Shown in pieces: positions 39,101 through 46,577 of a DNA stretch of 64,000 bases. The notes beneath the pieces were generated by a model, which ran no database searches, had not been told where the DNA came from, and saw only the letters and a program-made list of their open reading frames with translations. The DNA lies in NCBI GenBank assembly GCA_002336115.1, contig DDEN01000061.1, positions 2,823 to 66,822 of the forward strand, read 5' to 3'. The position numbers and the translations under genes are program-made. Within the stretch, counting starts at the first letter, position 1, and each line of letters begins with the position of its first letter. The DNA comes from Chitinophagaceae bacterium UBA1953 (GTDB taxonomy: Bacteria; Bacteroidota; Bacteroidia; Chitinophagales; Chitinophagaceae).

Positions 39101-40933
39101 CTGGTTCAGTAAGATAAAATGTTTGTCGAGGTCTTCTTCATTGAAAAGTACATAGCAATCTGCATTTATATTCTCATCTCTTCCGGCACGACCCGCTTCC
39201 TGGATATAGTTTTCCAGCGAATCAGAAATATCGAAATGAATAACAGCGCCTACATCGCTTTTGTCTACTCCCATTCCAAAGGCAGAAGTGGCCACCATGA
39301 TATTTACTTCGCCTGCCATAAAAGCGTTCTGATTGGTTGTTTTCTCTTCCTTATCCATTTTGCCGTGATAAGGTTTTGCAGAAAATCCATCTTCGGATAG
39401 TTTTTTTGCCAGGCTGTATGCTCTTCTCGTTCTTGATACATAAACAATAGTTGGGCAGTTTTTTGATTCAATGATGTATCTGAGCTGTGTATATTTATCC
39501 TCTTCATTGTTTTTTTGATATACACGATAATGAAGATTGGAACGTGAAGAAGCAGTTTGAAAAAGTTCAAGGTTCAGATTCAGTTTTTCTTTGAAATAAG
39601 TGCTGATATCTTCAATGACTTTTTGTTTTGCAGTTGCAGTAAAACAAGACACGGGAATGGGTTCTTCCAGGTTTTTTTTGATTTGTAACTCACGCATAAA
39701 ATCGCCTATGTACAAATAATCGACCCTGAAGTCCTGACCCCAGGAAGAAAAACAGTGTGCTTCATCAATCACAAACCTTGCAATTTTTCTTTTCAGTAAC
39801 AGTCTTTCAATAGTTACTGAACGTAAAGATTCAGGGGAAATATACAATAAACAAGTACTTCCATTTTCGACCCTTTCAATTGCCTTGCTACGTTCAATAG
39901 GATCGAGCAATCCATTGATGGTAACAGCTTCAGTGATTCCTTTTTTTTCCAGGTTATCGACCTGGTCTTTCATCAGCGATTGCAATGGTGATATTACAAC
40001 TGTGAGTGCTTTTGCAGTTTGTCCAGCAATCAAAGCAGGTATCTGAAATGTAATAGATTTACCACCGCCGGTGGGAAAAATGCAAAGCAGTGATTTGTTG
40101 TTAACAGCAGCCTTTACTGCATTTTCCTGTAAGGGTTCCTGATTGTATGATCTGAATCCATCATATCCGAAGTTCTCTTTCAGTACAGGGAAAGGATCAA
40201 AGGCTTTGTTGCAATAATTGCAACCGGTTAAACAGGGACTGTTTCTTAATAAGAAATAAATCTGTTCAACGTCGGGATGATTTTTTAACACCCAAGGCGG
40301 AGTAACGGAAAAGCGATCATTGCAATTAATTAATGAAAGAGCATAGGCAAAGGATAGTGGTTTGTTTTGAATCAAGGAGCTTATATCGGAATTTGCACAA
40401 ATCCGGTTACCGAATTCAAGTGCTATCAGTTGTGCCAGTTCCGGTTCGTTTAGTTTTTGCCCGAATTGCAGATACTCAAAAAAAGCAGCAAACCCCTGCA
40501 GATTACCAACAAGGTTAAAAAGAATGTTTTGAAAAGAAGGGGATAATTGATGAAAAGCATTTACTTCATCAAAGAACAACTCTTTTGCTTTTACTGCATC
40601 ATTAAACGGATTGTTTCGATGTTCGGGGTCTAACTTATCATCTTTCAGTAAATGGTGGTAAGGTTTTTTTGGAAACAATAAAGGCGAAAGGTAGAGCGTG
40701 TCGATTGCTTTGGTTGTAACTGCAGCAATTGCATTGTTGTTTTGCTGTAAATATTTCAGGTCGTGCTGAATAATATTATGACCACAACAGAACTGAGCGT
40801 CTTTTATAAATTGTACAAATTCATTAATCGAGTTGTTATGAAACTTTGCTCCATCGGAGCGGATACAACCAATGTCAAGAATTTTTTTACTATCAACACT
40901 TGTTTCAGTATCAAAAAAAACAATGGAATTCAT
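36131..40933 (-). CDS. Exonuclease-RecQ-UvrD triple fusion helicase
   Basis: 1600 residues in one uninterrupted frame. Residues about 1-110 look like a DEDD 3'-5' exonuclease (IVFFDTETSVDSKKILDIG, CCGHNIIQHDLKYL). About 265-640 is a RecQ-type helicase: Walker A FPTGGGKSITFQIP (about 288), DEAH box RFVIDEAHCFSSWG (about 393) and GMGVDKSDVGAVIHFDI with QEAGRAGRDE. About 1045-1540 is a UvrD/PcrA-type helicase: AAGPGSGKTRVLVHKL (about 1071), LVVDEAQDMNAGEF, VGDDDQNIFSFRGSDSQYMQ and STIHKAKGKEFDNVFIM. It is either a repair machine or an anti-phage effector. Its location in the island and single-gene form favour defence (inference). Confidence 0.92.
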   Translation of the reverse strand: MNSIVFFDTETSVDSKKILDIGCIRSDGAKFHNNSINEFVQFIKDAQFCCGHNIIQHDLKYLQQNNNAIAAVTTKAIDTLYLSPLLFPKKPYHHLLKDDKLDPEHRNNPFNDAVKAKELFFDEVNAFHQLSPSFQNILFNLVGNLQGFAAFFEYLQFGQKLNEPELAQLIALEFGNRICANSDISSLIQNKPLSFAYALSLINCNDRFSVTPPWVLKNHPDVEQIYFLLRNSPCLTGCNYCNKAFDPFPVLKENFGYDGFRSYNQEPLQENAVKAAVNNKSLLCIFPTGGGKSITFQIPALIAGQTAKALTVVISPLQSLMKDQVDNLEKKGITEAVTINGLLDPIERSKAIERVENGSTCLLYISPESLRSVTIERLLLKRKIARFVIDEAHCFSSWGQDFRVDYLYIGDFMRELQIKKNLEEPIPVSCFTATAKQKVIEDISTYFKEKLNLNLELFQTASSRSNLHYRVYQKNNEEDKYTQLRYIIESKNCPTIVYVSRTRRAYSLAKKLSEDGFSAKPYHGKMDKEEKTTNQNAFMAGEVNIMVATSAFGMGVDKSDVGAVIHFDISDSLENYIQEAGRAGRDENINADCYVLFNEEDLDKHFILLNQTKISSKEINQVWRAIKDLTRTSGKASNSALEIARKAGWDDSIKEIETRVVTAIAALEDASYLKRGQNSPRVFANSILSKTAQEAINRINESKIIQTELKEDAIRIIKKLFSSKSKRLSTDEQAESRIDYISDQLGVVKEKVIRIIELLREEKILAQSKDLTAFIKNGETSNRSLLITETYRKLESFLLAHLKNEEAVYNLKELNELALLDGIKESTPVRLKTIINFWAIKNWIKKQFQEGSNHHVQLISVIPKNELRDKLEKRHHLARIITDYLFKKSLELKSDESKEEILIEFSVLELKEMAEAKKEIFDSTTSIDDVEDTLFYLSRIEAIKIEGGFLVVHNRLSIDRLEQNNRKQYTESDYVKLGQFYQQKVQQIHIVGEYAKKMIRNYNEALQFVDDYFGLNYSSFLNKYFPGSRQTEIKRTLTPEKFKKLFGDLSVNQLEIINDKDHKYIMVAAGPGSGKTRVLVHKLASLLLAEDVKQEQLLMLTFSRAAATEFKKRLIELIGNAAAFIEIKTFHSYCFDLLGRVGSLEESENIVATAVEKIKSGEIEPSRVTKTVLVVDEAQDMNAGEFALVKSLMQVNDEMRVIFVGDDDQNIFSFRGSDSQYMQQLVQEPNSAKYELTENYRSKTSIVSVSNQWASTIQKRLKAQPGFPVKKEDGAVSIIQYSSSNLIVPLANTVKDAALSGTTCILTRTNEEAMLLTGLLQKYDVQAKLIQSNEGFNLSTLYELRYFSDAVLKDENSSVIYPETWSLAKQQLITHAGKSNKLELAMNIIKEFESINERRKYKSDWKSFLVESKMEDFVNTNTETIYTSTIHKAKGKEFDNVFIMLNQFSPVTDESKRQLYVAITRTKSNLHIHYNGNYLQHLSSPELNYKINNNPFPEPEHLALLLGHRDIYLGYFEYVQQRFNGLQCGSPLSVTADGLANTSGQLLLKYSNSFKNTLQTYLQKGYELKTASINFILYWHNKDNNKESKIILPEIYLIKK

Positions 40934-41571
40934 GTGGGTTAGTTTAAATAAGGGGGTACTATTTTCTTAGTCAGGATTGGATTTCATTCAGAGTGTTGTT
41001 ATCGCATTTTATAATTCCACTTTTTTTGAGATACAATTCTTTGGGGTGGTGGCAACTGCAATTTAGAACAGGCATGAAAACCTGTTGTAGTTTTGGAACT
41101 GGTGGATTCTTCATGTAAGTACAACTTATTTCGGGTGTTTATTAACGGGTTCAATATAGGCAAGAATCAAGCTAAAAACAAATGATTGCACGAATTGGTG
41201 AAAGCATCTGTTAGCAGAGAAGAGGATGACCGATGGGCGATGGCGGTTGGCGGGATGAAGAAAGCCGGGAGCCGGTAGTAAGGAGCCGATAGTGGATAGT
41301 AGTTAGTCATTAGCCAGTTGAACCGCCGCCAGCGTTTGGAACGGCTGGCGGGGTGTGGTGGTGGAGATTTCCTTTTTAAAGGATAATGTTTATCGTTGAG
41401 GTGGCCGGGAGTGCCCTACCATTGAGACAGGCTATACTGACGTAACCGACTTAGCCAAATGATAACAGTAAACAAATAACGGCGAGTTTCTTGCAGGAGA
41501 TGCGCCCTGAGAATAAAGTAATCAAGCATATGCATTGAGTATTCTATTTTCTATATCTTCAAAGAAAAACC
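40934..41571. repeat. Gene-free stretch with decayed repeats
   Basis: Holds one copy of the long degenerate repeat also found near 44930 and 46060 (CACGAATTGGTGAAAGCATC, TGTTAGCAGAGAAGAGGATG; about 41188-41320) and the CCGCCAGC (41326-41333)/GCTGGCGG (41344-41351) palindrome. AACAGG/CCTGTT near 41059-41078 form a further small hairpin. No gene seen. Confidence 0.65.
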
Positions 41572-41970
41572 ATGCAAAAACAAACTACCCTTTTTATTAG
41601 TATAACACTGTTGTTTTTTACTGTTTTACAGGCAACAGCGCAAACGAAACAACCACAGCTTTCAGAACAGGAAACAAAGGCATTGCTTTGTCATAAGTGG
41701 CAAGCGGTTTCTTTAACTGTTGGAGGTAAAAAGATACCGATGGAAAAAGACGATGTTTACTACCTTACTTTTTTCGTAAACGGAAGGTTCCTTGATTCGC
41801 AGGAAGGAGATATCAACGATAATGAAAGATGGACTTATAACCACAGCACCCAAACAATTATAACCAGCAACATGCCCAAAAAAATAGCAAGGATTACAGA
41901 TACAGAACTGGTATTAAGGATTAAAAATAAACAGGGCGTGGCAGTTTTGACGCTTAAGCGTGTGGATTAA
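41572..41970 (+). CDS. Secreted lipocalin-like protein
   Basis: 132 residues. Signal peptide MQKQTTLFISITLLFFTVLQ with cleavage after ATAQ. The mature part has the lipocalin-like strand order seen in Bacteroidota exported proteins: LLCHKWQAVSLTVGGKKIP, YYLTFFVNGRFLDSQEGD, ERWTYNHSTQTIITS, IARITDTELVLRIK. The W of KWQ and the later WTY fit that fold. A lone gene. Ligand unknown. Confidence 0.75.
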   Translation: MQKQTTLFISITLLFFTVLQATAQTKQPQLSEQETKALLCHKWQAVSLTVGGKKIPMEKDDVYYLTFFVNGRFLDSQEGDINDNERWTYNHSTQTIITSNMPKKIARITDTELVLRIKNKQGVAVLTLKRVD

Positions 41971-42113
41971 TTTAAGAAATTTTTCCCGTTTGGGATTTGT
42001 AACAGCTTCCCTGATGTTCAGAAAAGGACAGATATAAAAAATTCTATTCTGTTAATTATCAACTGATTGAATATGATTCGACAGAATTCGCTAATTTTTT
42101 AGAATTCAGTTAC

Positions 42114-42224
42114 TATATTTGCTTTGCATTACTCAAAGAGTAAAGGCACTGGCAGGTGGCCCGTCCATTCAACCGCAATGCCTTAAGTTGCGTTCCTCAC
42201 TTACGAAGTGGGGTTTTTTTTGCC
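42114..42224 (+). ncRNA. Small-RNA candidate convergent with the BECR-like gene
   Basis: A TATATTTG box (42114-42121) fits the TANNTTTG promoter element, predicting a start near 42128. The following 90 bases hold hairpin CGCAA-N9-TTGCG (42174-42192) and a strong terminator CCTCACTT-ACG-AAGTGGGG with eight Ts (42195-42221). No open frame of note is contained. The transcript would end three bases before the 3' end of the gene at 42227-42730 on the other strand. It could be an independent small RNA, an RNA antitoxin, or only the tail of a longer transcript from 41572. Confidence 0.5.
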
Positions 42225-42226
42225 AT

Positions 42227-42730
42227 CTACTGTCCATCCCGGTATTGTTTCAGATACTTACGAAATTGCCCAATATTGTGTGCGTCTATGCAGTACGATG
42301 TTACCAGTAACAGATCAGGTGTAAGTTCCCGTAAAATGATAAGAAAGCTAAGTGATTGAACCCAATAAAAATACTGCAACTGTCCGTCATCATTTATCCT
42401 TTCAAAATAGGAAACCAAAGGGCTTTGCCAATCATCCAATATTGGTTTAATCCAATGAACCCTGTTAGCCCTATCCCTGTCGTATTGCCTTTTATCGGTA
42501 TATTGGCTTTTTCTTGTAACTACATGCACAAATCCTTCAAACTTACCCTTGAAAAGAGGATGCTTTGAACGGTTGGTATTAAATATAACCCTCCTTCCCC
42601 TATGTATCAGTGGTGTAATATGAAAATGATTGAGGAAATGACCGTACATAGTGTATAGCTGGTCGGGTGTTGGAGCATCAAAATCCAGGTCGGCCTCATC
42701 AAACAGTATTTCTAATTCATCTAACGACAT
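42227..42730 (-). CDS. BECR-fold (PBECR-like) nuclease candidate
   Basis: 167 residues. The segment YDRDRANRVHWIKPILDDW, SPLVSYFERINDDGQ, YFYWVQSLSFLIILRE and LLLVTSYCIDAHNIGQFRKY resembles the phage-Barnase-EndoU-ColicinE5/D-RelE-like nuclease domains I know, where W-I-(K/R)-P and a late LVT(A/S)(F/Y) strand recur. N-terminal about 70 residues are acidic and less clear. It lies two bases after the DUF3800 gene on the same strand, hence one operon. If the fold is right it is an RNase toxin candidate. The assignment rests on pattern memory and needs a profile search. Confidence 0.55.
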   Translation of the reverse strand: MSLDELEILFDEADLDFDAPTPDQLYTMYGHFLNHFHITPLIHRGRRVIFNTNRSKHPLFKGKFEGFVHVVTRKSQYTDKRQYDRDRANRVHWIKPILDDWQSPLVSYFERINDDGQLQYFYWVQSLSFLIILRELTPDLLLVTSYCIDAHNIGQFRKYLKQYRDGQ

Positions 42731-42732
42731 TT

Positions 42733-43434
42733 CTATAATGTTTGTTTGGGCTGATGGTCAAAAATGTTGAACTTATTCTCCCAGGGTTCTGTTCCTTCAT
42801 CCAATAAATAACCGGATTTCGTTTCTATATACTGCACCAATTCAACTTTCGCTTTATTGGCATTGGCTTCTTTTTCCAAGCCCCTTGCTTTAAATGTAAT
42901 TGCCCCAATAAAAAGATCTGTTAACTGTAATAACACATTTTCATTTGAGTGAATATGCTGAAACGCTTTAAACGGAGAGTTGCCTTTATACTTATTATGC
43001 AGTATTTCTTCGATTTTCTTCAGCCTCTCCTTTCCTCTTGTGTCTTTTATATCTAAAAAGACCTTGTATTCGTTTGCCGGGGGATTGGTTGCAGATTGCA
43101 GGAGAAAGTAGATCAGCTTATAATAAAAATTATCGTGATCGCCCTGATTAAACTGTTCATGATCTAACTTGCTTTTGTATTTCACCAATATGCAACGGAA
43201 GAATATTTCTGCATCGAAAAAAAAATCCACCAATGCTTTATATAAGGGTAAACGTGAGGCTGACACGTTGTTCCATTTTATTTCTGTTGGTGTTTTATAT
43301 CTGAGCTTTAACTGTTTTATTTGCTCTTTTATTTGAGAGTAGCTGCCCGTATTGATTTTGGTATAACCAATGCACATAACCGGCATTCCATCATGCTCAA
43401 GGTGACAACTCTCATCTATATATAAATTGTACAT
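42733..43434 (-). CDS. DUF3800 family protein (RNase H-like fold)
   Basis: 233 residues from ATG 43434 (MYNLYIDESCHLEHDGMPVM); the TTG eight codons upstream is less likely. The opening LYIDES with D7 and E8, the middle WNNVSASRLPLYKALVDFFF, the KVFLDIKDTRGKERLKKIEE strand and the late NENVLLQLTDLFIGAITFKA motif with Q-L-x-D are the features of DUF3800, related to RNase H-like transposase/nuclease folds. It precedes the BECR-like gene by two bases. DUF3800 genes are common in defence and mobile regions. Confidence 0.85.
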   Translation of the reverse strand: MYNLYIDESCHLEHDGMPVMCIGYTKINTGSYSQIKEQIKQLKLRYKTPTEIKWNNVSASRLPLYKALVDFFFDAEIFFRCILVKYKSKLDHEQFNQGDHDNFYYKLIYFLLQSATNPPANEYKVFLDIKDTRGKERLKKIEEILHNKYKGNSPFKAFQHIHSNENVLLQLTDLFIGAITFKARGLEKEANANKAKVELVQYIETKSGYLLDEGTEPWENKFNIFDHQPKQTL

Positions 43435-43582
43435 TTTGCTTTTATTCTTGTTTATCAAAATTCTATTCAGCTATCTGCATTGCATAATCGTATCAAATAT
43501 CGGGAGTTTAATTATGTGATACAATATGCCCCCCTGTACATAGAACAAGTTTTTCTGTTGCATGTTCTTTTAATCATACCGT

Positions 43583-44356
43583 TTAAGACTTAAAGAATTC
43601 ATTATGCTGTTTTAATAAATCTTTCGCAGGTAAAAACTTACCTGGCAATTGAATTGGCTTTCCTTCCAGTTTTAAAAAGTATTGTTCTATATTTTTTGCT
43701 GGTTTTTTGCTTTTGAGTTTAGAAGAAATTTTAATGGTATAGTCATCTGCATCAATTGTTATTAATCCACTATCAAATGCTTTATCGTGCAGGGCATTTA
43801 AGCAAAGACCATTCATAGGATTTAACCTGTTGTTTTCATTTTTACTCCAGGGAACAATGTGGCTTGCAATTAACAGTTCAGGGTTATTGATGCCAGTAAT
43901 ACAGCAGGTGCTGTTATAGGTTGCCAATACAACTGTGCGAAATACTGATTGATTGACTCTTGTTTTAACCAACCCTTGTTTTTCTTTTCCTTCTTTTGGA
44001 AGATCGTCCAGGTTAATGTTATTCAATGCTTCAACTATTGTGTGTTTCTTTTTAGCCAGGAGATCTTCGCTTGCCAACAGCGCTGCATCCCAGTTATTGT
44101 AAAATTCATTCCATATTTCTTCATCTAGCTTGCTTGTATTTGGCAGGCCTTTAATGCCCCTGGCTTTAAGCGAAGGATCGAAGCTTGCAAAGTTTCCCAG
44201 CTTGCGTGCAATGGAGCTTGGTGTACGAGGAATGATTTGTGAAAGTGCAATAATACCTGCATTGCCTTTGTGCATTTTACCAAATGGTAATTTGCAGTAA
44301 AGATTAACTGCGAGAATAAGTTCTTCCCTTGTCCAGAGTGTTTGTCCTTCTTTCAT
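43583..44356 (-). CDS. HNH restriction endonuclease-like protein
   Basis: 257 residues from ATG 44356 (MKEGQTLWTREELILAVNLY); the frame extends upstream to a TTG but that part overlaps a repeat. The C-terminal HNH_2-type motif is CCITGINNPELLIASHIVPW then NRLNPMNGLCLNALHDKAFD, with H of ASHIVPW, N and H of LNALHDKAFD. The N-terminal half (LPFGKMHKGNAGIIALSQII, RTPSSIARKLGNFASFDPSL) is the usual partner of this HNH type. Members are annotated as restriction endonucleases of the HNH class. It has no methyltransferase beside it, so it may target modified DNA. Confidence 0.88.
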   Translation of the reverse strand: MKEGQTLWTREELILAVNLYCKLPFGKMHKGNAGIIALSQIIPRTPSSIARKLGNFASFDPSLKARGIKGLPNTSKLDEEIWNEFYNNWDAALLASEDLLAKKKHTIVEALNNINLDDLPKEGKEKQGLVKTRVNQSVFRTVVLATYNSTCCITGINNPELLIASHIVPWSKNENNRLNPMNGLCLNALHDKAFDSGLITIDADDYTIKISSKLKSKKPAKNIEQYFLKLEGKPIQLPGKFLPAKDLLKQHNEFFKS

Positions 44357-44489
44357 GGCGCTATTTTGGTTTCCACAATTTAAGGTAATCTGTGGTTGCT
44401 TTTTCGCTGGTGCAGCCAATTTGTCTGAGAATACAAAGTGATTAAAGAGACAGAGAGTGTGAGGCGTTGAGATGTTGAGGTGCGAAGAG

Positions 44490-44620
44490 GAATTCAATAA
44501 AAACGCTTCAGGGTTTTACGGGCACTCTTCTTCATAACAAACAAAGGAGCAGTTTATATTTAAACATTGTTGAAGCAATTGGTTTGTATTTGTGGTTGTT
44601 GATGGGGTGGAGATTGCTTC
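44490..44620. repeat. Long direct repeat, left copy
   Basis: About 130 bases beginning AATTCAATAAAAACGCTTCA and running through ACTCTTCTTCATAACAAACA and TGTATTTGTGGTTGTTGATG. Nearly identical sequence lies at about 46318-46443 in the same orientation. The pair brackets the zinc-ribbon remnant and the YefM-YoeB genes. Confidence 0.85.
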
Positions 44621-44826
44621 GAAGCCGGGCTGGTGGTTGGGTTCAGGAGATTTCTCATCCAGGGGCCCGCTGCTTTGAGCTTCGCTCGTAATCTTCGCTC
44701 TGCTCGTTTACCCCCTGTATTCGAAATGACAGATGGGAGTATTTCACACCTTGAGCCACATAGAGGACAGGTAAAGGGTTGATCGTTCATTAAAAATGTT
44801 TCAAGTGGTTTTAATTGTTTGTTCAT
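44560..44826 (-). pseudogene. Zinc-ribbon protein gene remnant, 3' end replaced by repeats
   Basis: The N terminus MNKQLKPLETFLMNDQPFTC, PLCGSRCE is the opening of a small Bacteroidota zinc-ribbon family, which normally has a second Cys pair (CxxxxCxF) near residue 45. After CEILPSV the sequence turns into repeat-derived coding (KRAERRLRAKLKAAGPWMRN), corresponding to a GCGAAGCTCAAAGCAGCGGG repeat, then to the 44490-44620 direct repeat. The second metal-binding pair is lost, so this is probably a broken gene. Confidence 0.55.
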
Positions 44827-45244
44827 AAGTGCAATAGTAGTTATTGATTGGGTTGTTGTATTTGCGTTTGAGTCACGTTGAGAAGGGGGGAGAAAGCCCG
44901 TAGCCGGTAGTGGGAGTAGTAAGTTTGATTACACGAATTGAAACGAATTACACGAATTGGTGAATGCAGCTGTTGGCAGAGAAGAAGAAAGCCGATAGCC
45001 GGTAGCCGATAGTGGATAGTCATTAGTATGAAGGTGGTCGTAGCTTCGTAGTGGTATAGATTGCTTCGCCAAAATACAGGGGCTCGCAAAGACGCACCGG
45101 GTGGGGGGAAAGCAGAGAAGAGGATGGCAGATGGGCGATGACAGTTGGCGGGATGAAGAAAGGTGGTAGTTGGGAGTGGATAGTGTCGGGCGAGGTGCTT
45201 CGGGTACAGATTATACCAGCAGACCAATTATGTATCTCAAAATA
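44827..45244. repeat. Gene-free stretch with long degenerate repeat
   Basis: About 44930-45110 matches 46057-46270 closely: TTACACGAATTG twice, GGTGAATGCAGCTGTTGGCA, GATAGTGGATAGTCATTAGT, CTTCGTAGTGGTATAGATTG and GCAAAGACGCACCGGG. The long minus-strand frame here is repeat sequence, not a gene. Confidence 0.7.
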
Positions 45245-45276
45245 TAGTACAATATTTTGTACAAAATACAGTACAT
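45245..45276 (+). promoter_or_regulatory. YefM-type operator with TGTAC palindromes
   Basis: GTACAATATTTTGTAC and the overlapping TGTAC-AAAATACA-GTACA give two dyads built on the TGTAC core, directly before the antitoxin gene. YefM/Phd antitoxins are known to bind TGTACA-centred palindromes and repress their own operon. Confidence 0.78.
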
Positions 45277-45288
45277 TTGTTTAAAATT

Positions 45289-45543
45289 ATGGTTATGCAG
45301 GCAGTATCAATATCTCAGTTGAGAAGTAATATGAAAAAGTACCTGGATGATGTTTCAAAGTCTTCAGATGTAATTGTTGTTTCCAGGACATCAGAGGAAG
45401 AAGCTGTTGTAATTCTATCGATGAAAGAATACAACTCACTTAACGAAACGGGGCATCTTTTATCAACAACTGCAAACAGGCAACGCCTTCACGATTCAAT
45501 CGATCAATTAAAAACCGGCAAAACCCGAAAATTTAAATTGTAA
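45289..45543 (+). CDS. yefM: YefM/Phd-family antitoxin
   Basis: 84 residues from ATG 45289 (a second ATG two codons on is possible). The N-terminal DNA-binding part MVMQAVSISQLRSNMKKYLD, SDVIVVSRTSEEEAVVILS and MKEYNSLNETGHLLST are classic YefM. The C-terminal tail (NRQRLHDSIDQLKTGKTRKF) is the disordered toxin-wrapping segment. It neutralises YoeB and autorepresses. It ends nine bases before the toxin start. Confidence 0.93.
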   Translation: MVMQAVSISQLRSNMKKYLDDVSKSSDVIVVSRTSEEEAVVILSMKEYNSLNETGHLLSTTANRQRLHDSIDQLKTGKTRKFKL

Positions 45544-45552
45544 TCTGCAGTT

Positions 45553-45825
45553 ATGAATTTTGAGTTTACGGAAAACGGATGGGAAGATTTTCAATACTGG
45601 ATTGAAACAGACAGCAGCATTGTTGAAAAAATCAAGGATATTCTTAACGAAATCAAAAAAACACCTTTTCAGGGCACAGGAAAACCAGAGCCATTACGAT
45701 ATGACTTAAAAGGCTATTGGTCAAGACGAATAACCGGCGAACACAGACTTGTGTATAAGGTTGAGGGTAAAAAAGGGGTAGATCAAAAATGCTATATACT
45801 TCAATGCAGATTTCATTATGACTAA
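45553..45825 (+). CDS. yoeB: YoeB-family mRNA interferase toxin
   Basis: 90 residues. Opening FEFTENGWEDFQYWIETDSS, middle IKDILNEIKKTPFQGTGKPE then PLRYDLKGYWSRRITGEHRL and end CYILQCRFHYD, the full-length YoeB pattern. Catalytic E, R, H and Y positions are present (E of KPEPL, RR of WSRRI, terminal RFHYD). It cuts mRNA at the ribosome when antitoxin is degraded. Intact, so the module should be functional. Confidence 0.94.
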   Translation: MNFEFTENGWEDFQYWIETDSSIVEKIKDILNEIKKTPFQGTGKPEPLRYDLKGYWSRRITGEHRLVYKVEGKKGVDQKCYILQCRFHYD

Positions 45826-46577
45826 GATTGCTCCCGTCACATGCTGTAAGAGCGTTGTGCTTTGCTGAGTATATAAGCCATGGGGTAAAGGTAGGTGAAG
45901 AAGAAGGTCAGGAGCTAGGAGTTAGAATTCAGAAGAGAGAAAGAAGGCAGAAGCAGTTCGTGGATAGTTGATAGTTCGTGGATCATGGCAAGAGGAAAGA
46001 CGGGAGGGAAGAGAGCCGATAGTCGGGCGATGGCAGTTGGCGGGTAGCGGATAGTTTGATTACACGAATTGAGACGAATTACACGAATTGGTGAAAGCAT
46101 CTGTTAGCAAAGAAGAGGATGACCGATGGCAGTTGGCAGGGGGTGAAGAAAGTCGATAGTGGATAGTCATTAGTGATGAAAGGTGGCTGTTGCTTCGTAG
46201 TGGTATAGATTGCTTTGCCAAAATACAGAGGCTCAGCAAAGACGCACCGGGAGGGAAGAAAGCCGAAGTAGTTAGCGGGGATTACCCGGAATGGAGAGGT
46301 TGTGCGACGTAAAGAGAACGTTCAAAAAAAGCTTCAGGGTTTTACGGGTACTCTTCTTCATAACAAACAAAGGAGCGGTTTTTATTTAAACATTGTTGAA
46401 GCATTTGGTTTGTATTTGTGGTTGTTGATGGGGTGCAGATTGCTGCATTCCGCAGCGAAGGTCTCTTTGTTTTTCCTTATTTAAAGTCTAATTGATATAA
46501 CAATTTTAAATTCACAACTATTGATAACAAACCTGGTTTTTGATTTATAGATCAGGCTGTAAAAATCAGTCGTTATA
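45826..46577. repeat. Gene-free stretch with two long repeats
   Basis: 46057-46270 is the second good copy of the TTACACGAATTG-type degenerate repeat (compare 44930-45110). 46318-46443 is the right copy of the 130-base direct repeat (compare 44490-44620). The rest is low-complexity GATAGT/GGCAGTTGGCGGG sequence. No gene seen. Confidence 0.75.

Noticed and set aside
44841..45227. Minus-strand 128-codon frame
   Set aside because: Covers the degenerate repeats also found at 41.2 and 46.1 kb; low-complexity translation.
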